DNA of 20,423 nt from an uncultured Coriobacteriaceae bacterium. Lineage in GTDB: Bacteria; Actinomycetota; Coriobacteriia; Coriobacteriales; Eggerthellaceae. The notes beneath the pieces are model-generated. The model was given only the letters and a program-made list of their open reading frames with translations, searched no databases and was not told the DNA's origin. The DNA lies in NCBI GenBank assembly GCA_900554945.1, contig USJN01000003.1, positions 1 through 20,423 of the forward strand, given 5' to 3'. Numbering within the stretch: position 1 is the first letter of the stretch; each line of letters begins with the position of its first letter. Both the position numbers and the translations under genes were made by a program. Positions 6,874 through 14,769 of this stretch are shown here, one piece after another.

Positions 6874-7818
6874 CTATACGTTGAAACCCGCAGCGTTCGC
6901 CATAATCTCGAACAGCTCGTCGAACGAGAGCTCGCAATCGATGCCCGACACGTCGCATACGGCCTGCACGGTGGCGACCGCCTGCGCAACGAGCATTCCG
7001 CCGCCATCCGCAAACGTGCACCCTGCAGCCTTGGCACCCGCCGCGAAGGCGGTTTCCCCATGCGCGTAGACAACGTCGAAGGCGCGCTGGCCCTCGTGGA
7101 AAAGCGATACATCGAACGGCGCCGGATCGCCCTCACGCATCCCGAGCGGCGTCGCATTGATGACGAGGTCGGCTGCGGCGATAGCCTGGGTCGACGTGGT
7201 GTAGCTGCCGAACTTGAACGTGGTCTCGTCGTAGGCGGTGAGGAAGCTTCGGTGCCCGTCGACGGCGGCCTGTAAGTCGACCGTCGCATGAGCGAGCGTG
7301 CCGAACTCATCCACATACCGGTCGAGAACCTCGCGTGCACGCTCCTTGTCGCGCGAGAGCAAAAGCACCTCGGAAGCGCCCGCGATCGCCGCAGCATGGA
7401 AGATGGCGAGCGCCGTGGGCCCCGTGCCGCATACGGCGACCTTCGCTCCGTCGAAGGAGAAGCCCGTCCGCTCGAGATACCCCACGCAGCCCCGGCCGTC
7501 GGTGTTGAAGGCGATGAGCGCATCGCCCTTCTTCACGAGGATGTTCGCACCGTGTGCAAGCTTCGCCGACGCCGCCCGCGCCGTGGCAGCCGCAAGCGCC
7601 TCGGGCTTGTACGGTGTCGTGATGTTTATGGAGAGGAAGTCGCGCGCCGCGAGAAACGCTTTCGCCTCGGCAGGTGTCTCGCAATCCATTAGGCCGTATT
7701 CCCAGGGAAAGCCCAACTTCGCGTATACGGCGTTGTACATCACGGGCGACTTCGAGTGAGCCACCGGATACCCGAGCACATAGAGCTTCTGCGGGATGTT
7801 GCGAACGTCGTTTTCCAT
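6874..7818 (-). CDS. aroE: Shikimate dehydrogenase
   Basis: AroE reduces 3-dehydroshikimate to shikimate with NADPH, step 4. The 314-aa protein shows the substrate site SKSP (S22, S24), INITTPYK with catalytic K71, GANILV with N92, and NTDGRG with D107. The nucleotide loop is GTGPTALA (131-138), followed by NATPLGM (221-227), DVVYxxxET at 248-256 and GGGMLVAQA with Q279. The ATG at 7818, 2 nt after the yqeG stop, gives the normal N-terminus. An in-frame ATG at 7851 would overlap yqeG. The protein is some 35-40 residues longer than typical AroE (about 275 aa). Most of the excess lies at about 165-212, in the NADP-binding domain before the NATPLGM loop. It might be an AroE-like paralogue with quinate activity, but its place among four other aro genes favours the biosynthetic role. 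Confidence 0.93.
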   Translation of the reverse strand: MENDVRNIPQKLYVLGYPVAHSKSPVMYNAVYAKLGFPWEYGLMDCETPAEAKAFLAARDFLSINITTPYKPEALAAATARAASAKLAHGANILVKKGDALIAFNTDGRGCVGYLERTGFSFDGAKVAVCGTGPTALAIFHAAAIAGASEVLLLSRDKERAREVLDRYVDEFGTLAHATVDLQAAVDGHRSFLTAYDETTFKFGSYTTSTQAIAAADLVINATPLGMREGDPAPFDVSLFHEGQRAFDVVYAHGETAFAAGAKAAGCTFADGGGMLVAQAVATVQAVCDVSGIDCELSFDELFEIMANAAGFNV

Positions 7819-7820
7819 AG

Positions 7821-8309
7821 CTAGATGCGCACCTCTTCTCCCCGCTCGCATGCGACGGGGGCCTCTGGCTGAGCATCGCCCATAAGCACTCGCTCGAAGT
7901 GGCGCAGGAATAGCGTATGAGGCAGGTCCTGCTCAACGAGCGGCTGAATAAGGTACGCCTTGATTCCCACCGTATGGGCACCGAGCACGTCGGTCATAAG
8001 CTGGTCGCCAATTGCGACCGTGTTCTTGCGCTTCGCCCCGACCTTACGCATCGCGGTGAAATACGCGGGAGGACACGGCTTCATCGCCTTGGCAACGATG
8101 GGAAGCCCCACCTCGTCAGCGAAGTCGTACACCACATTGTGCCAGTTGTTGGACAGCAAACAGATAGCCACACCCGCCTCGCGCGCGCAGCCGAGCCACA
8201 CGCGAGCATCGCGCGGAATCACCTGCGTGTCGCGGGGGACGAAGGTGTTATCGATGTCGAGCAGCACGTTTTCAAACCCGAAATATCGATCGGGTTTGAA
8301 ATATGCCAT
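7821..8309 (-). CDS. yqeG: YqeG family HAD-superfamily (IIIA) phosphatase
   Basis: This 162-aa protein is a small HAD hydrolase without a large cap domain. Motif I is LLDIDNT with the nucleophile D18 and acid/base D20, motif II is LLSNN (S53, N54), the motif III lysine lies in KAMKP (K74 or K77), and motif IV is GDQLMTD (D102, D107). This arrangement is the YqeG / GEP4 type, whose fungal relative is a mitochondrial phosphatidylglycerophosphate phosphatase. The bacterial substrate is not established. Two in-frame ATGs exist, at 8339 and 8309. The second (MAYFKPD) is chosen because AGGAAG lies just upstream and the family starts near there. It lies 33 bp after mltG and 2 bp before aroE, so it is within the operon. 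Confidence 0.92.
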   Translation of the reverse strand: MAYFKPDRYFGFENVLLDIDNTFVPRDTQVIPRDARVWLGCAREAGVAICLLSNNWHNVVYDFADEVGLPIVAKAMKPCPPAYFTAMRKVGAKRKNTVAIGDQLMTDVLGAHTVGIKAYLIQPLVEQDLPHTLFLRHFERVLMGDAQPEAPVACERGEEVRI

Positions 8310-8342
8310 GGACTTCCTTTGCGTGAACTGCCGCAACAACGC

Positions 8343-9515
8343 CTATGAGTGAGCGGCGACGGTCGCCTGGTGCTCGTCGTAGGTCTTGTCGAAGAAATAG
8401 TCAATCGTGCCCTGGTCGTTCGGCCAGAACGAGAAGAAGTAGTAGTCGTCGAAATCGGGCGCCGGATTGCATGCCGCCTGAAGACTACCAATGCTCGGGG
8501 AGCAGATAGGCGTCGGGGGCAGACCGGCATGGCGGCGCGTGTTGTAGGCGCTGTCTGTGGTCCAATCGTAGTTGTCGGGATCGCCGCCGATCTCGTAGGC
8601 GGTCGTGGCGTCCGAGCCCAGAAGGCCGTACGTCGGTGCACCAGTGTTCAGCAAACGGTTATAGAAGACCGCCGACACCTTCGCACGGATATCGGCGTCG
8701 TCACTCGCTTCCTTCTCGATGATTGAAGCGAGGATGAGCGTCTGGTACGAGTTGAAGTTCTTGCTGGTGGGGTACGAATAATCGAGCGTCGCCACCTCGG
8801 TCTGGTACTGCGAGAGCATCGCGCGGATAAGCGAGTCAGCCGTATCGGTTGCGCTCACCGCATACGTTTTCGGAAAGAGAAAGCCCTCGAGCGAGTTCGT
8901 GCCCGCATCCTTTAGGAAGGGGAAGTCGCCCGCGTACACGCTTGCATTAGACGCCTGCGCTTTAAAGTCATCGGCCGAGATGCGGCCATTCGTGGCGGAG
9001 CTCACGCGGTCGGCGATGTTTGCCAAGGTGAGGCCTTCAGGGATGGTAACCGAGGGGCCCGATAGGCCAGGGCCTGCGGAAAGCGTCTTCGCGAGGTCCT
9101 CAAGCGACATGCCGCCCGTCAGCGTGTACGTACCCGGTTGCAGCGAGCCATCGAGGCCGAGGTCGGATACCTTCTTCGTGAAGTCGCCCGCGGACGAGAC
9201 AAGGCCCGCCTCCTGCAGCGATTGTGCGATAGAAGACGTCGATGCGCCCTCGGCGACTTCGACGGTGACCTGCTGGCCGTCGGCGACGAGGTTGCCAGAC
9301 GTGCAACCGCGAACAAGCGTGGACACGCCGAGGATGAGAAGCAGCGCCACGACGACGATGACCGCGATGAAGGCAATCATCGGCCCCTTCGAACGCTTCG
9401 GCTGCAGCGCGCTCGTGTCGTAGGTACGGAACTGGCGATCGCCCATGGAATGCGCAACGCGCGCCCGATGATTCGGACGCGAAGAATAGGTGATTTGGCG
9501 TTTGAATGGAGCCAT
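8343..9515 (-). CDS. mltG: Endolytic peptidoglycan transglycosylase MltG (YceG-like)
   Basis: MltG cleaves nascent peptidoglycan strands at the membrane and is thought to act as a chain terminator. The 390-aa protein has a basic cytoplasmic N-terminus, one membrane anchor at about 47-69, a LysM-like region (about 82-150) and the YceG catalytic domain. Family signatures are LEGFLFPKTY (209-218), ASIIEKEA with the catalytic glutamate at E267 or E269 (equivalent to E. coli E218), VFYNRL (283-288), and the hallmark GLPPTPICSP (331-340) followed by SLQAACNP. The ATG at 9515 has AAGG 6 nt upstream and starts 3 nt after the ruvX stop. Cys71 directly follows the membrane segment but is not in a lipobox context. 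Confidence 0.95.
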   Translation of the reverse strand: MAPFKRQITYSSRPNHRARVAHSMGDRQFRTYDTSALQPKRSKGPMIAFIAVIVVVALLLILGVSTLVRGCTSGNLVADGQQVTVEVAEGASTSSIAQSLQEAGLVSSAGDFTKKVSDLGLDGSLQPGTYTLTGGMSLEDLAKTLSAGPGLSGPSVTIPEGLTLANIADRVSSATNGRISADDFKAQASNASVYAGDFPFLKDAGTNSLEGFLFPKTYAVSATDTADSLIRAMLSQYQTEVATLDYSYPTSKNFNSYQTLILASIIEKEASDDADIRAKVSAVFYNRLLNTGAPTYGLLGSDATTAYEIGGDPDNYDWTTDSAYNTRRHAGLPPTPICSPSIGSLQAACNPAPDFDDYYFFSFWPNDQGTIDYFFDKTYDEHQATVAAHS

Positions 9516-9518
9516 CAG

Positions 9519-9947
9519 TTACCTTTCGAGATTGCGAGCAGCCCGTTCGTCGAGCCATGCCTGCAGAAACAGACTTGCCGCTATCATATCCACTTTACCT
9601 CGCATGTCCTTCTCGCTTAGGCCCTTTTCACGCAAACTGCGCTTGGCCTCGCGCGAGCTAAGGCGCTCATCTGCGAATTCGTGGGGAATGCCGCAGTTTT
9701 TGGAGATGGCGTCGGCCACCTTGCGAATGCGCTTCGCCTGCGGGCCTTCCTCGCCTGCAAGCGTCTTGGGAAGTCCACACAAAAGCAACTCGGGCTCCCA
9801 GTCCTCGAGCACGCGCTTGAACGGCTTCGCATTGTCCGTCACTTCCCGAGCAGGAAGAACGCAAACGGGGGAAGCCACGCGCTCGCCGGGATCGCATACG
9901 GCGATCCCCACGCGGACCTCCCCGATATCGAGAGCAAGTATACGCAC
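9519..9947 (-). CDS. ruvX: RuvX/YqgF family Holliday-junction resolvase-like nuclease
   Basis: This 142-aa RNase H-fold protein has the YqgF signatures: LALDIGEVRVGIAV with D7 at the N-terminus, CGLPKTLAGEEGPQA (57-71), DERLSS (92-97), and a C-terminal VDMIAASLFLQAWLD containing the last acidic residue. In E. coli the family acts in 16S rRNA 5' end maturation; in mycobacteria and others it resolves Holliday junctions. The start is GTG at 9947, 3 nt after the alaS stop. The local Shine-Dalgarno is weak, so translation is probably coupled to alaS. alaS-ruvX-mltG is a common Gram-positive order, which supports the assignment. Confidence 0.94.
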   Translation of the reverse strand: MRILALDIGEVRVGIAVCDPGERVASPVCVLPAREVTDNAKPFKRVLEDWEPELLLCGLPKTLAGEEGPQAKRIRKVADAISKNCGIPHEFADERLSSREAKRSLREKGLSEKDMRGKVDMIAASLFLQAWLDERAARNLER

Positions 9948-9950
9948 AGC

Positions 9951-12584
9951 CTAGAGCAGCATCTTCCTGGCCGACTCGAGCGCTGCATCGATGCCGGACA
10001 CGTCCTTGCCGCCTGCCTGGGCCATCGCAGGCTTTCCGCCGCCGCCGCCCTTGACGCACGGGGCGATTTCCTTGATCACCGCGCCGGCATTGAAGCCAGC
10101 GGCCACAGCCTCGTCGGTACCTGCGGCCAGAAGCGTGGCCTTCCCTTCGTTGTCTGCGATGAGCACAACAGCGCCCGGGGTTTCCATACGCGCGCGAACG
10201 ACGTCCCACATGTTGCGCATCGCGCCCGGCTGGGCGATCTTCACGCGGCTGATGATGACGGGGTAGCCGCCCTGCGCCTGCTTGGCAGCCGAAAGGAGCA
10301 TGTTCACGCCGTCGTCGGAGATGGCGGTCTTCGCGGCCTTGCGGGTCTTCTGGAATTCCTTCAGCGTCTTCATGTTGGCGGCCGTGCGCTCGGAAACGTC
10401 GAACAGCGGAACGCGCAGCTCGGCAGCCGTTTCCTTCAGCTCGGCCTCAATCTTGTTCACGTACTCGAGGGCGCCGAAGCTCGTCACGGCCTCGATGCGG
10501 CGCAGGTTCGCGCCGACGCCGGTTTCGGAGGTGATCTTCACCAGGCCGATTTCGGCGGTGTTGGCCACGTGGCAGCCGCCGCACAGCTCGCGGGAGAACT
10601 CGCCGCACTCGACGACGCGTACAACGTCACCGTACTTCTCGCCGAACAGCGCCGTCACGCCGGATTCGCGGGCGGCGTCGAGCGAGGTCTCGTAGATGTT
10701 GGTGGAGACGGCGGACATGATTTCCTCGTTCGCCACGCGCTCGACTTCGGCCAGCTGCTCGGGCGTGGTGGCCTCGAAGTGCGTGAAGTCGAAGCGAAGG
10801 CGGTCGGGCCCAACGTAGGAACCTGCCTGCTTCACGTGATCGCCCAGTACGAGGCGAAGTGCTGCATGCAGGATATGCGTCGCGGTGTGGTTGCGGGTAA
10901 TGCGGGCGCGGCGCGCACCGTCGACCGCCGCGGTAACCTCATCGCCCACGGCGATGGTGCCGGACGCGACCTTCGCTTTGTGGCACACAAGACCCTTCTC
11001 GGGCGCCTTCGTGTCGAACACGTCCGCCTCGGCGTTGACGCCGCGAAGCGTGCCAGTATCGCCGACCTCGCCGCCCATCTCGGCGTAGAACGTGGTCGTG
11101 TCAAGTACGATTTCGCCTTCCTCACCTGCGGAAAGCTTTTCGACGCGCTCGCCGTTCGCAATGATGGCGACTACCTTCGCCGCGCATTCCAGCTCGCTGT
11201 AACCCACAAACTCCGTGGCACCGACTTCCTTCAACACGTCGGCGTGGATACCGCCGTAGGTGCTCCAAGCAGCCTCGGCGTCCTTCGTGTTGGCGGCGCG
11301 GGCGCGCTCGCGCTGTTCGTCCATGCAGCGCTCGAAGCCCTCCATGTCGACCTTCACATTGCGGTCGGCGCACATCTCCTCGGTCACCTCGACAGGGAAA
11401 CCGTAGGTGTCATGCAGGGTGAAAGCCTCCTCGCCCGAAAGCGTGTCGCCCTCGAGCTTGTCGAGCGCTTCCGAGAGAAAGACCTGGCCCTGACGCAGCG
11501 TGGCGCCGAAGCGCTCTTCCTCGGAGAGGATCACGCGGCGAATGAGCTCGCGGTTTTCCACGACCTCAGGGTAGACCGTGCCCATGAGCTCCACGATCTC
11601 ATCGACGTAGTCGTTCAAGAACGGCCCTTCGATGCCGATCATGTGCGCCTTTTGGATGGCGCGACGAAGCAGGCGGCGCAACACGTAGCCGCGGCCCTCG
11701 TTGGAGGGCAGGATGCCGTCGGCGATCATGAACGTGACCGAACGGCTGTGGTCGGCGATGATGCGCAGCGACTTGTCCACCGCCGCGTCCTGTTTGTAGG
11801 TCTTGCCCGCCAGGCGCTCGCCCACGCCGACGAGGCTGCGAAGCACGTCGGTGTCGTAGTTGTTGGTGACGCCCTGCATGATGGCGGCGATGCGCTCGAG
11901 GCCCATGCCGGTGTCGATGTTCTTGGTGAGCAGCGGTGCGAGCGTGCCGTCTTCCTGGCCGTCGAACTGGGTGAACACGCAGTTCCAGAACTCGAGGTAG
12001 CGGTCGCAATCGCAGCCGGGCTTGCAGTCGGGGCTGCCGCAGCCGACTTCGGGACCCTGGTCGAAGTAGATCTCGGAGCAGGGACCGCAGGGGCCGGTGG
12101 GGCCGGCGCGCCAGAAGTTATCGTCCTCACCGAGGCGCGAGATGTGGTCCTCGGGAACGCCGAGCGACTTCCAGATCTCGATCGTCTCATCGTCGTCCTC
12201 GAACACCGTGAAGTAGAGCTTTTCCGCCGGCAAGCCGAGCACCTCGGTGGAGAACTCGAAGGCCCAGGCGCACATCTCGTTCTTGAAGTACTTGCCAAAG
12301 CTGAAGTTGCCCATCATCTCGAAGAACGACAGGTGGCGCGCGTCGCCGATGTTGTCGATGTCGTTGGTACGCACGCACTTCTGCGCGGTCGTGGTGCCGA
12401 TGTAGGCTGGGTCGAGCTCCTTCTGGTGAAGGAAGTAGGGCTTGAACTGCACCATGCCGGCGCTCGTCAAAAGCAGCGACGGATCGTCGGGGATGAGGGA
12501 GGAGGACGGCATGCGCTTGCATCCCTTCTCCTCGAAGAAGGCGAGGTACTTCTCGCGGATTTCTGCGGTGGTCATGTACTTCAT
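9951..12584 (-). CDS. alaS: Alanyl-tRNA synthetase
   Basis: AlaRS charges tRNA-Ala. The full-length 877-aa class II enzyme has the aminoacylation domain at about 1-240 (LLLTSAGMVQFKPYF, FFEMMGNFSFG, and GMGLERIAAIMQ with the motif 3 arginine), a tRNA-binding middle region, and the editing domain at about 550-710. The editing site has HTATH (H566, H570) and C668/H672 as zinc ligands. The C-terminal DHHA1 domain ends in the glycine-rich GGGGGKP motif. The zinc motif reads CGGCH where most homologues have CGGTH. A cysteine cluster at 182-193 (C182, C187, C191, C193) is a known AlaRS variant. The frame is open upstream, but MKYMTTAEIREKY at 12584 matches the family start and AAGGGAAG lies 10 nt upstream. 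Confidence 0.97.
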   Translation of the reverse strand: MKYMTTAEIREKYLAFFEEKGCKRMPSSSLIPDDPSLLLTSAGMVQFKPYFLHQKELDPAYIGTTTAQKCVRTNDIDNIGDARHLSFFEMMGNFSFGKYFKNEMCAWAFEFSTEVLGLPAEKLYFTVFEDDDETIEIWKSLGVPEDHISRLGEDDNFWRAGPTGPCGPCSEIYFDQGPEVGCGSPDCKPGCDCDRYLEFWNCVFTQFDGQEDGTLAPLLTKNIDTGMGLERIAAIMQGVTNNYDTDVLRSLVGVGERLAGKTYKQDAAVDKSLRIIADHSRSVTFMIADGILPSNEGRGYVLRRLLRRAIQKAHMIGIEGPFLNDYVDEIVELMGTVYPEVVENRELIRRVILSEEERFGATLRQGQVFLSEALDKLEGDTLSGEEAFTLHDTYGFPVEVTEEMCADRNVKVDMEGFERCMDEQRERARAANTKDAEAAWSTYGGIHADVLKEVGATEFVGYSELECAAKVVAIIANGERVEKLSAGEEGEIVLDTTTFYAEMGGEVGDTGTLRGVNAEADVFDTKAPEKGLVCHKAKVASGTIAVGDEVTAAVDGARRARITRNHTATHILHAALRLVLGDHVKQAGSYVGPDRLRFDFTHFEATTPEQLAEVERVANEEIMSAVSTNIYETSLDAARESGVTALFGEKYGDVVRVVECGEFSRELCGGCHVANTAEIGLVKITSETGVGANLRRIEAVTSFGALEYVNKIEAELKETAAELRVPLFDVSERTAANMKTLKEFQKTRKAAKTAISDDGVNMLLSAAKQAQGGYPVIISRVKIAQPGAMRNMWDVVRARMETPGAVVLIADNEGKATLLAAGTDEAVAAGFNAGAVIKEIAPCVKGGGGGKPAMAQAGGKDVSGIDAALESARKMLL

Positions 12585-12611
12585 GGTGGTTGTTCTTCCC
12601 TTATCACTCAA

Positions 12612-12640
12612 GAACGCCCCGCAGGAATGCGGAAGCGTTC
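12612..12640 (-). promoter_or_regulatory. Strong hairpin in the alaS leader
   Basis: In minus-strand RNA, GAACGC pairs with GCGUUC, and inside it CCGCA pairs with UGCGG around the tetraloop UUCC, with 2-nt and 1-nt internal unpaired bases. It ends 27 nt upstream of the alaS ATG, between the AI-2E gene and alaS. There is no adequate U tract on the minus strand. Possible roles are an RNA-processing or stabilising hairpin, or a weak attenuator. The structure is clear but its function is unknown, and I do not recognise a T-box. Confidence 0.4.
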
Positions 12641-12671
12641 GTTTCCACGTTGTCAACAGCGCGAGGCGCCG

Positions 12672-14000
12672 CTATTTCTTTTCTTCCTTTCCGCGCAGGC
12701 GCTCCCTGATTTTGCGCCTGTTCTCGGCATTTTCGGCGCGTTTCTTCTCGGCGCGCGCGAATTCCGCCGATCCGTCGGGGTGCGGGGACGTAGCATCGGC
12801 GATAGGATTTGGTGCATCGCCGTCTTCGCTCGACGAGGGAGTGCCCAAGAAGAACACGCCGTCCTTCGAGACGAGGCGTCGGCCCGTTCGCTTCTCGAAA
12901 TAATACACGAAAACGGATTTCGCGACGGCAACGGCGGGAATAGATGCCAGCATGCCCACAAGCGAGCCTGAAAGCCCGCCCATTGCACCGCCAAGCGCCG
13001 AGCCCGCCATGAGGGCGATGAGCGTAAGCGCCGGGTGGATGTCGACCGAGTCGGACATGATCTTCGGCGAGATGAACGTGTAGACGAACTGCTGGATCAC
13101 GATGGTGCCGAGGATGGCGATGACGGCGACGAGCGGGCTTACGAAGATGCCGACGATCGCAGCGAGACCGCCGCCCAGCCAGGGGCCGATGATCGGGATG
13201 ATGTTTAAGATGCCCGTGATGCCGCCCAAGGCCATCGAGTTGGGGATGCCGAGCACGGCGAAGAGGACTCCGCAGGCCACGCCGATGATCGCGCACTGCA
13301 GAAGCGTTCCCTTGATGTAGCCGCCCATCACGCGCGTGAACGTGATGTGGAGCATCTCGAGGTCCTCGGCATGCGCGTCACCCACGAGGCGCTTGCATTC
13401 GCGCCCGAGCTGGGGCAGCTGCATAAGAATCCAGAAGGCAACCACGAGGGCGAAGCCGATAGCCATAAGCGCGTTGGCGAGTCCCGTGCCGAATGCGATG
13501 GCGCCCGAGGCGCTGTTCTTCGCGAAGTCGCCCGCCCAATCCATGGCGGAGGCCTGCACATCGGTGACGAATGCGCGGACCGACTCGTCCTCGAGCATGT
13601 AGGCGTAGCGCGCGTACATGTCGTTCGCCCAATCGGAGATGCCCTGCACGTAGACGGGGACGTTCTCGATCAAGTTCGCGAACTGGGTGTTCATGCCAAC
13701 GCCAGGCGAGAACAAAAGGAACGCTACAAGCGCCAGCACCGCGAACATGATCACGTACCCGATGGCCGTGCCCACCGTTCGGTTGATGCCGATCTCCTCG
13801 AGCTTGTTCACCGTGCCGCGCAGGACGAACACGATGATGGTCGTCCAGATGACGATGGCGACGGGCACCGAGAGAATGTTCAATAGCTGCACGACGACCC
13901 AGGTGAGCGCGATGGCGCCCACGATGGTCCAAACGTTTAAGAAACGCCTGCGAGCTTTGTCCGTCTTACCTGATTGTTTGTCCTGCGCCACGTCGCTCAA
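12672..14000 (-). CDS. AI-2E family permease
   Basis: The 442-aa polytopic membrane protein belongs to the AI-2E transporter family (PF01594). About eight membrane segments are visible at roughly 22-42, 44-61, 75-98, 168-196, 230-252, 256-282, 286-310 and 322-356, with the family's long soluble stretch between segments 3 and 4. Conserved features are NIIPIIGPWLG (266-276) and SPKIMSDSVDIHPALTL (311-327), followed by a glycine-rich helix. Despite the name, most members have unproven substrates; characterised ones include TqsA and Na+(Li+)/H+ antiporters. A charged Lys/Arg/Glu tail of about 60 residues extends into the cytoplasm. The start is TTG at 14000, fixed by GGAGG 8 nt upstream and a 3-nt gap after the preceding gene. 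Confidence 0.92.
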   Translation of the reverse strand: MSDVAQDKQSGKTDKARRRFLNVWTIVGAIALTWVVVQLLNILSVPVAIVIWTTIIVFVLRGTVNKLEEIGINRTVGTAIGYVIMFAVLALVAFLLFSPGVGMNTQFANLIENVPVYVQGISDWANDMYARYAYMLEDESVRAFVTDVQASAMDWAGDFAKNSASGAIAFGTGLANALMAIGFALVVAFWILMQLPQLGRECKRLVGDAHAEDLEMLHITFTRVMGGYIKGTLLQCAIIGVACGVLFAVLGIPNSMALGGITGILNIIPIIGPWLGGGLAAIVGIFVSPLVAVIAILGTIVIQQFVYTFISPKIMSDSVDIHPALTLIALMAGSALGGAMGGLSGSLVGMLASIPAVAVAKSVFVYYFEKRTGRRLVSKDGVFFLGTPSSSEDGDAPNPIADATSPHPDGSAEFARAEKKRAENAENRRKIRERLRGKEEKK

Positions 14001-14003
14001 AGC

Positions 14004-14741
14004 CTATTCCTCCGAAGACGCCGTTTTGTCGGCATCGGACGAGGCGGTGGCACCCGTTTCCGGGGCATAGGTGAAGTATTTGCTCTCGTCGGAAGAGGCG
14101 GGCTCGACTACGGGCGCGGGCTCAGGTTGCGCGGCGGGCTTGGCTGCGGGGGTCGCTGCGGTCGCGGCCACGGCGGAAGCGGAAGCCTCCTCGTTAGACG
14201 CCTTGCCGGCGACTCGGCCTTTGCCGGCCGCAACTGCGGCAGCTGCGGCATCGGCGGTCGCATCGACGAAATCGCTGACGGGATTAGGCTCGTCAGGCGC
14301 GCCCTGCCCTAAGGCAACAGACTCGTCGGACGCCTTTTTCGGCGTGAACTTCCGGCGGACCTTCTTGGTGACGGAGTTGACGAGCTCGAGGGGCGCATTG
14401 GTCACCGTATCGACCGCGTTCACGGCACTCGATGCCGAGCTGGTGATTTCCCCCACGTCCTCGAGAATCTGATCGAGGCGCATGACTTCCAGATTCGCGG
14501 CGTCGACCGTGAGGGACACGCGATCGACCAGGGGATCGATTTTGTCGCACACAGGCTCAAGCGATGCCGTAATCTTCTCCACGTGCTCGAGCGTGGGCTC
14601 GAGTTGCTTCTGCACGCTCGTCACCGTTTCGCGAGTCTTGCGAATCGTCATGACAAGCTCGACGACAAACCACACCAAAACGATGCCGACCAGCACATAT
14701 ACCACCGGCAAAGCAATGTTTATCACGCTGAAGAAATCCAT
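14004..14741 (-). CDS. Membrane-anchored coiled-coil protein, DUF948-like
   Basis: The 245-aa protein has one N-terminal membrane segment (about 7-30) followed by a heptad-rich amphipathic region (about 33-115, starting with RKTRETVTSVQKQLEPTLEHV). This is the layout of DUF948 / YtxG-type general stress proteins. Residues 128-137 are basic and the rest is an Ala/Pro/Ser/Glu-rich, probably disordered cytoplasmic tail. AAAGGAGG lies 5 nt upstream of the ATG, one of the strongest ribosome sites in the window. It sits between rarA (28 bp upstream) and the AI-2E permease (3 bp downstream), so all three are probably one transcript. The biochemical role is unknown. Confidence 0.85.
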   Translation of the reverse strand: MDFFSVINIALPVVYVLVGIVLVWFVVELVMTIRKTRETVTSVQKQLEPTLEHVEKITASLEPVCDKIDPLVDRVSLTVDAANLEVMRLDQILEDVGEITSSASSAVNAVDTVTNAPLELVNSVTKKVRRKFTPKKASDESVALGQGAPDEPNPVSDFVDATADAAAAAVAAGKGRVAGKASNEEASASAVAATAATPAAKPAAQPEPAPVVEPASSDESKYFTYAPETGATASSDADKTASSEE

Positions 14742-14769
14742 CCGCGCCTCCTTTGTTCCGAAGCCCTAA

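Noticed and set aside
12651..12656. Perfect TTGACA on the minus strand upstream of alaS, as a -35 box
   Set aside because: At 16-18 bp spacing the sequence is GC-rich (TCCGCA region), with no acceptable -10 hexamer, so it is unlikely to be a promoter.
9681..12971. A 1096-codon open frame on the plus strand, antisense to alaS
   Set aside because: It covers exactly the alaS coding region and its neighbours, its sequence is a His/Arg/Leu/Gly-rich composition typical of antisense frames in GC-rich genes, and it resembles no family. AlaRS on the other strand is unambiguous.
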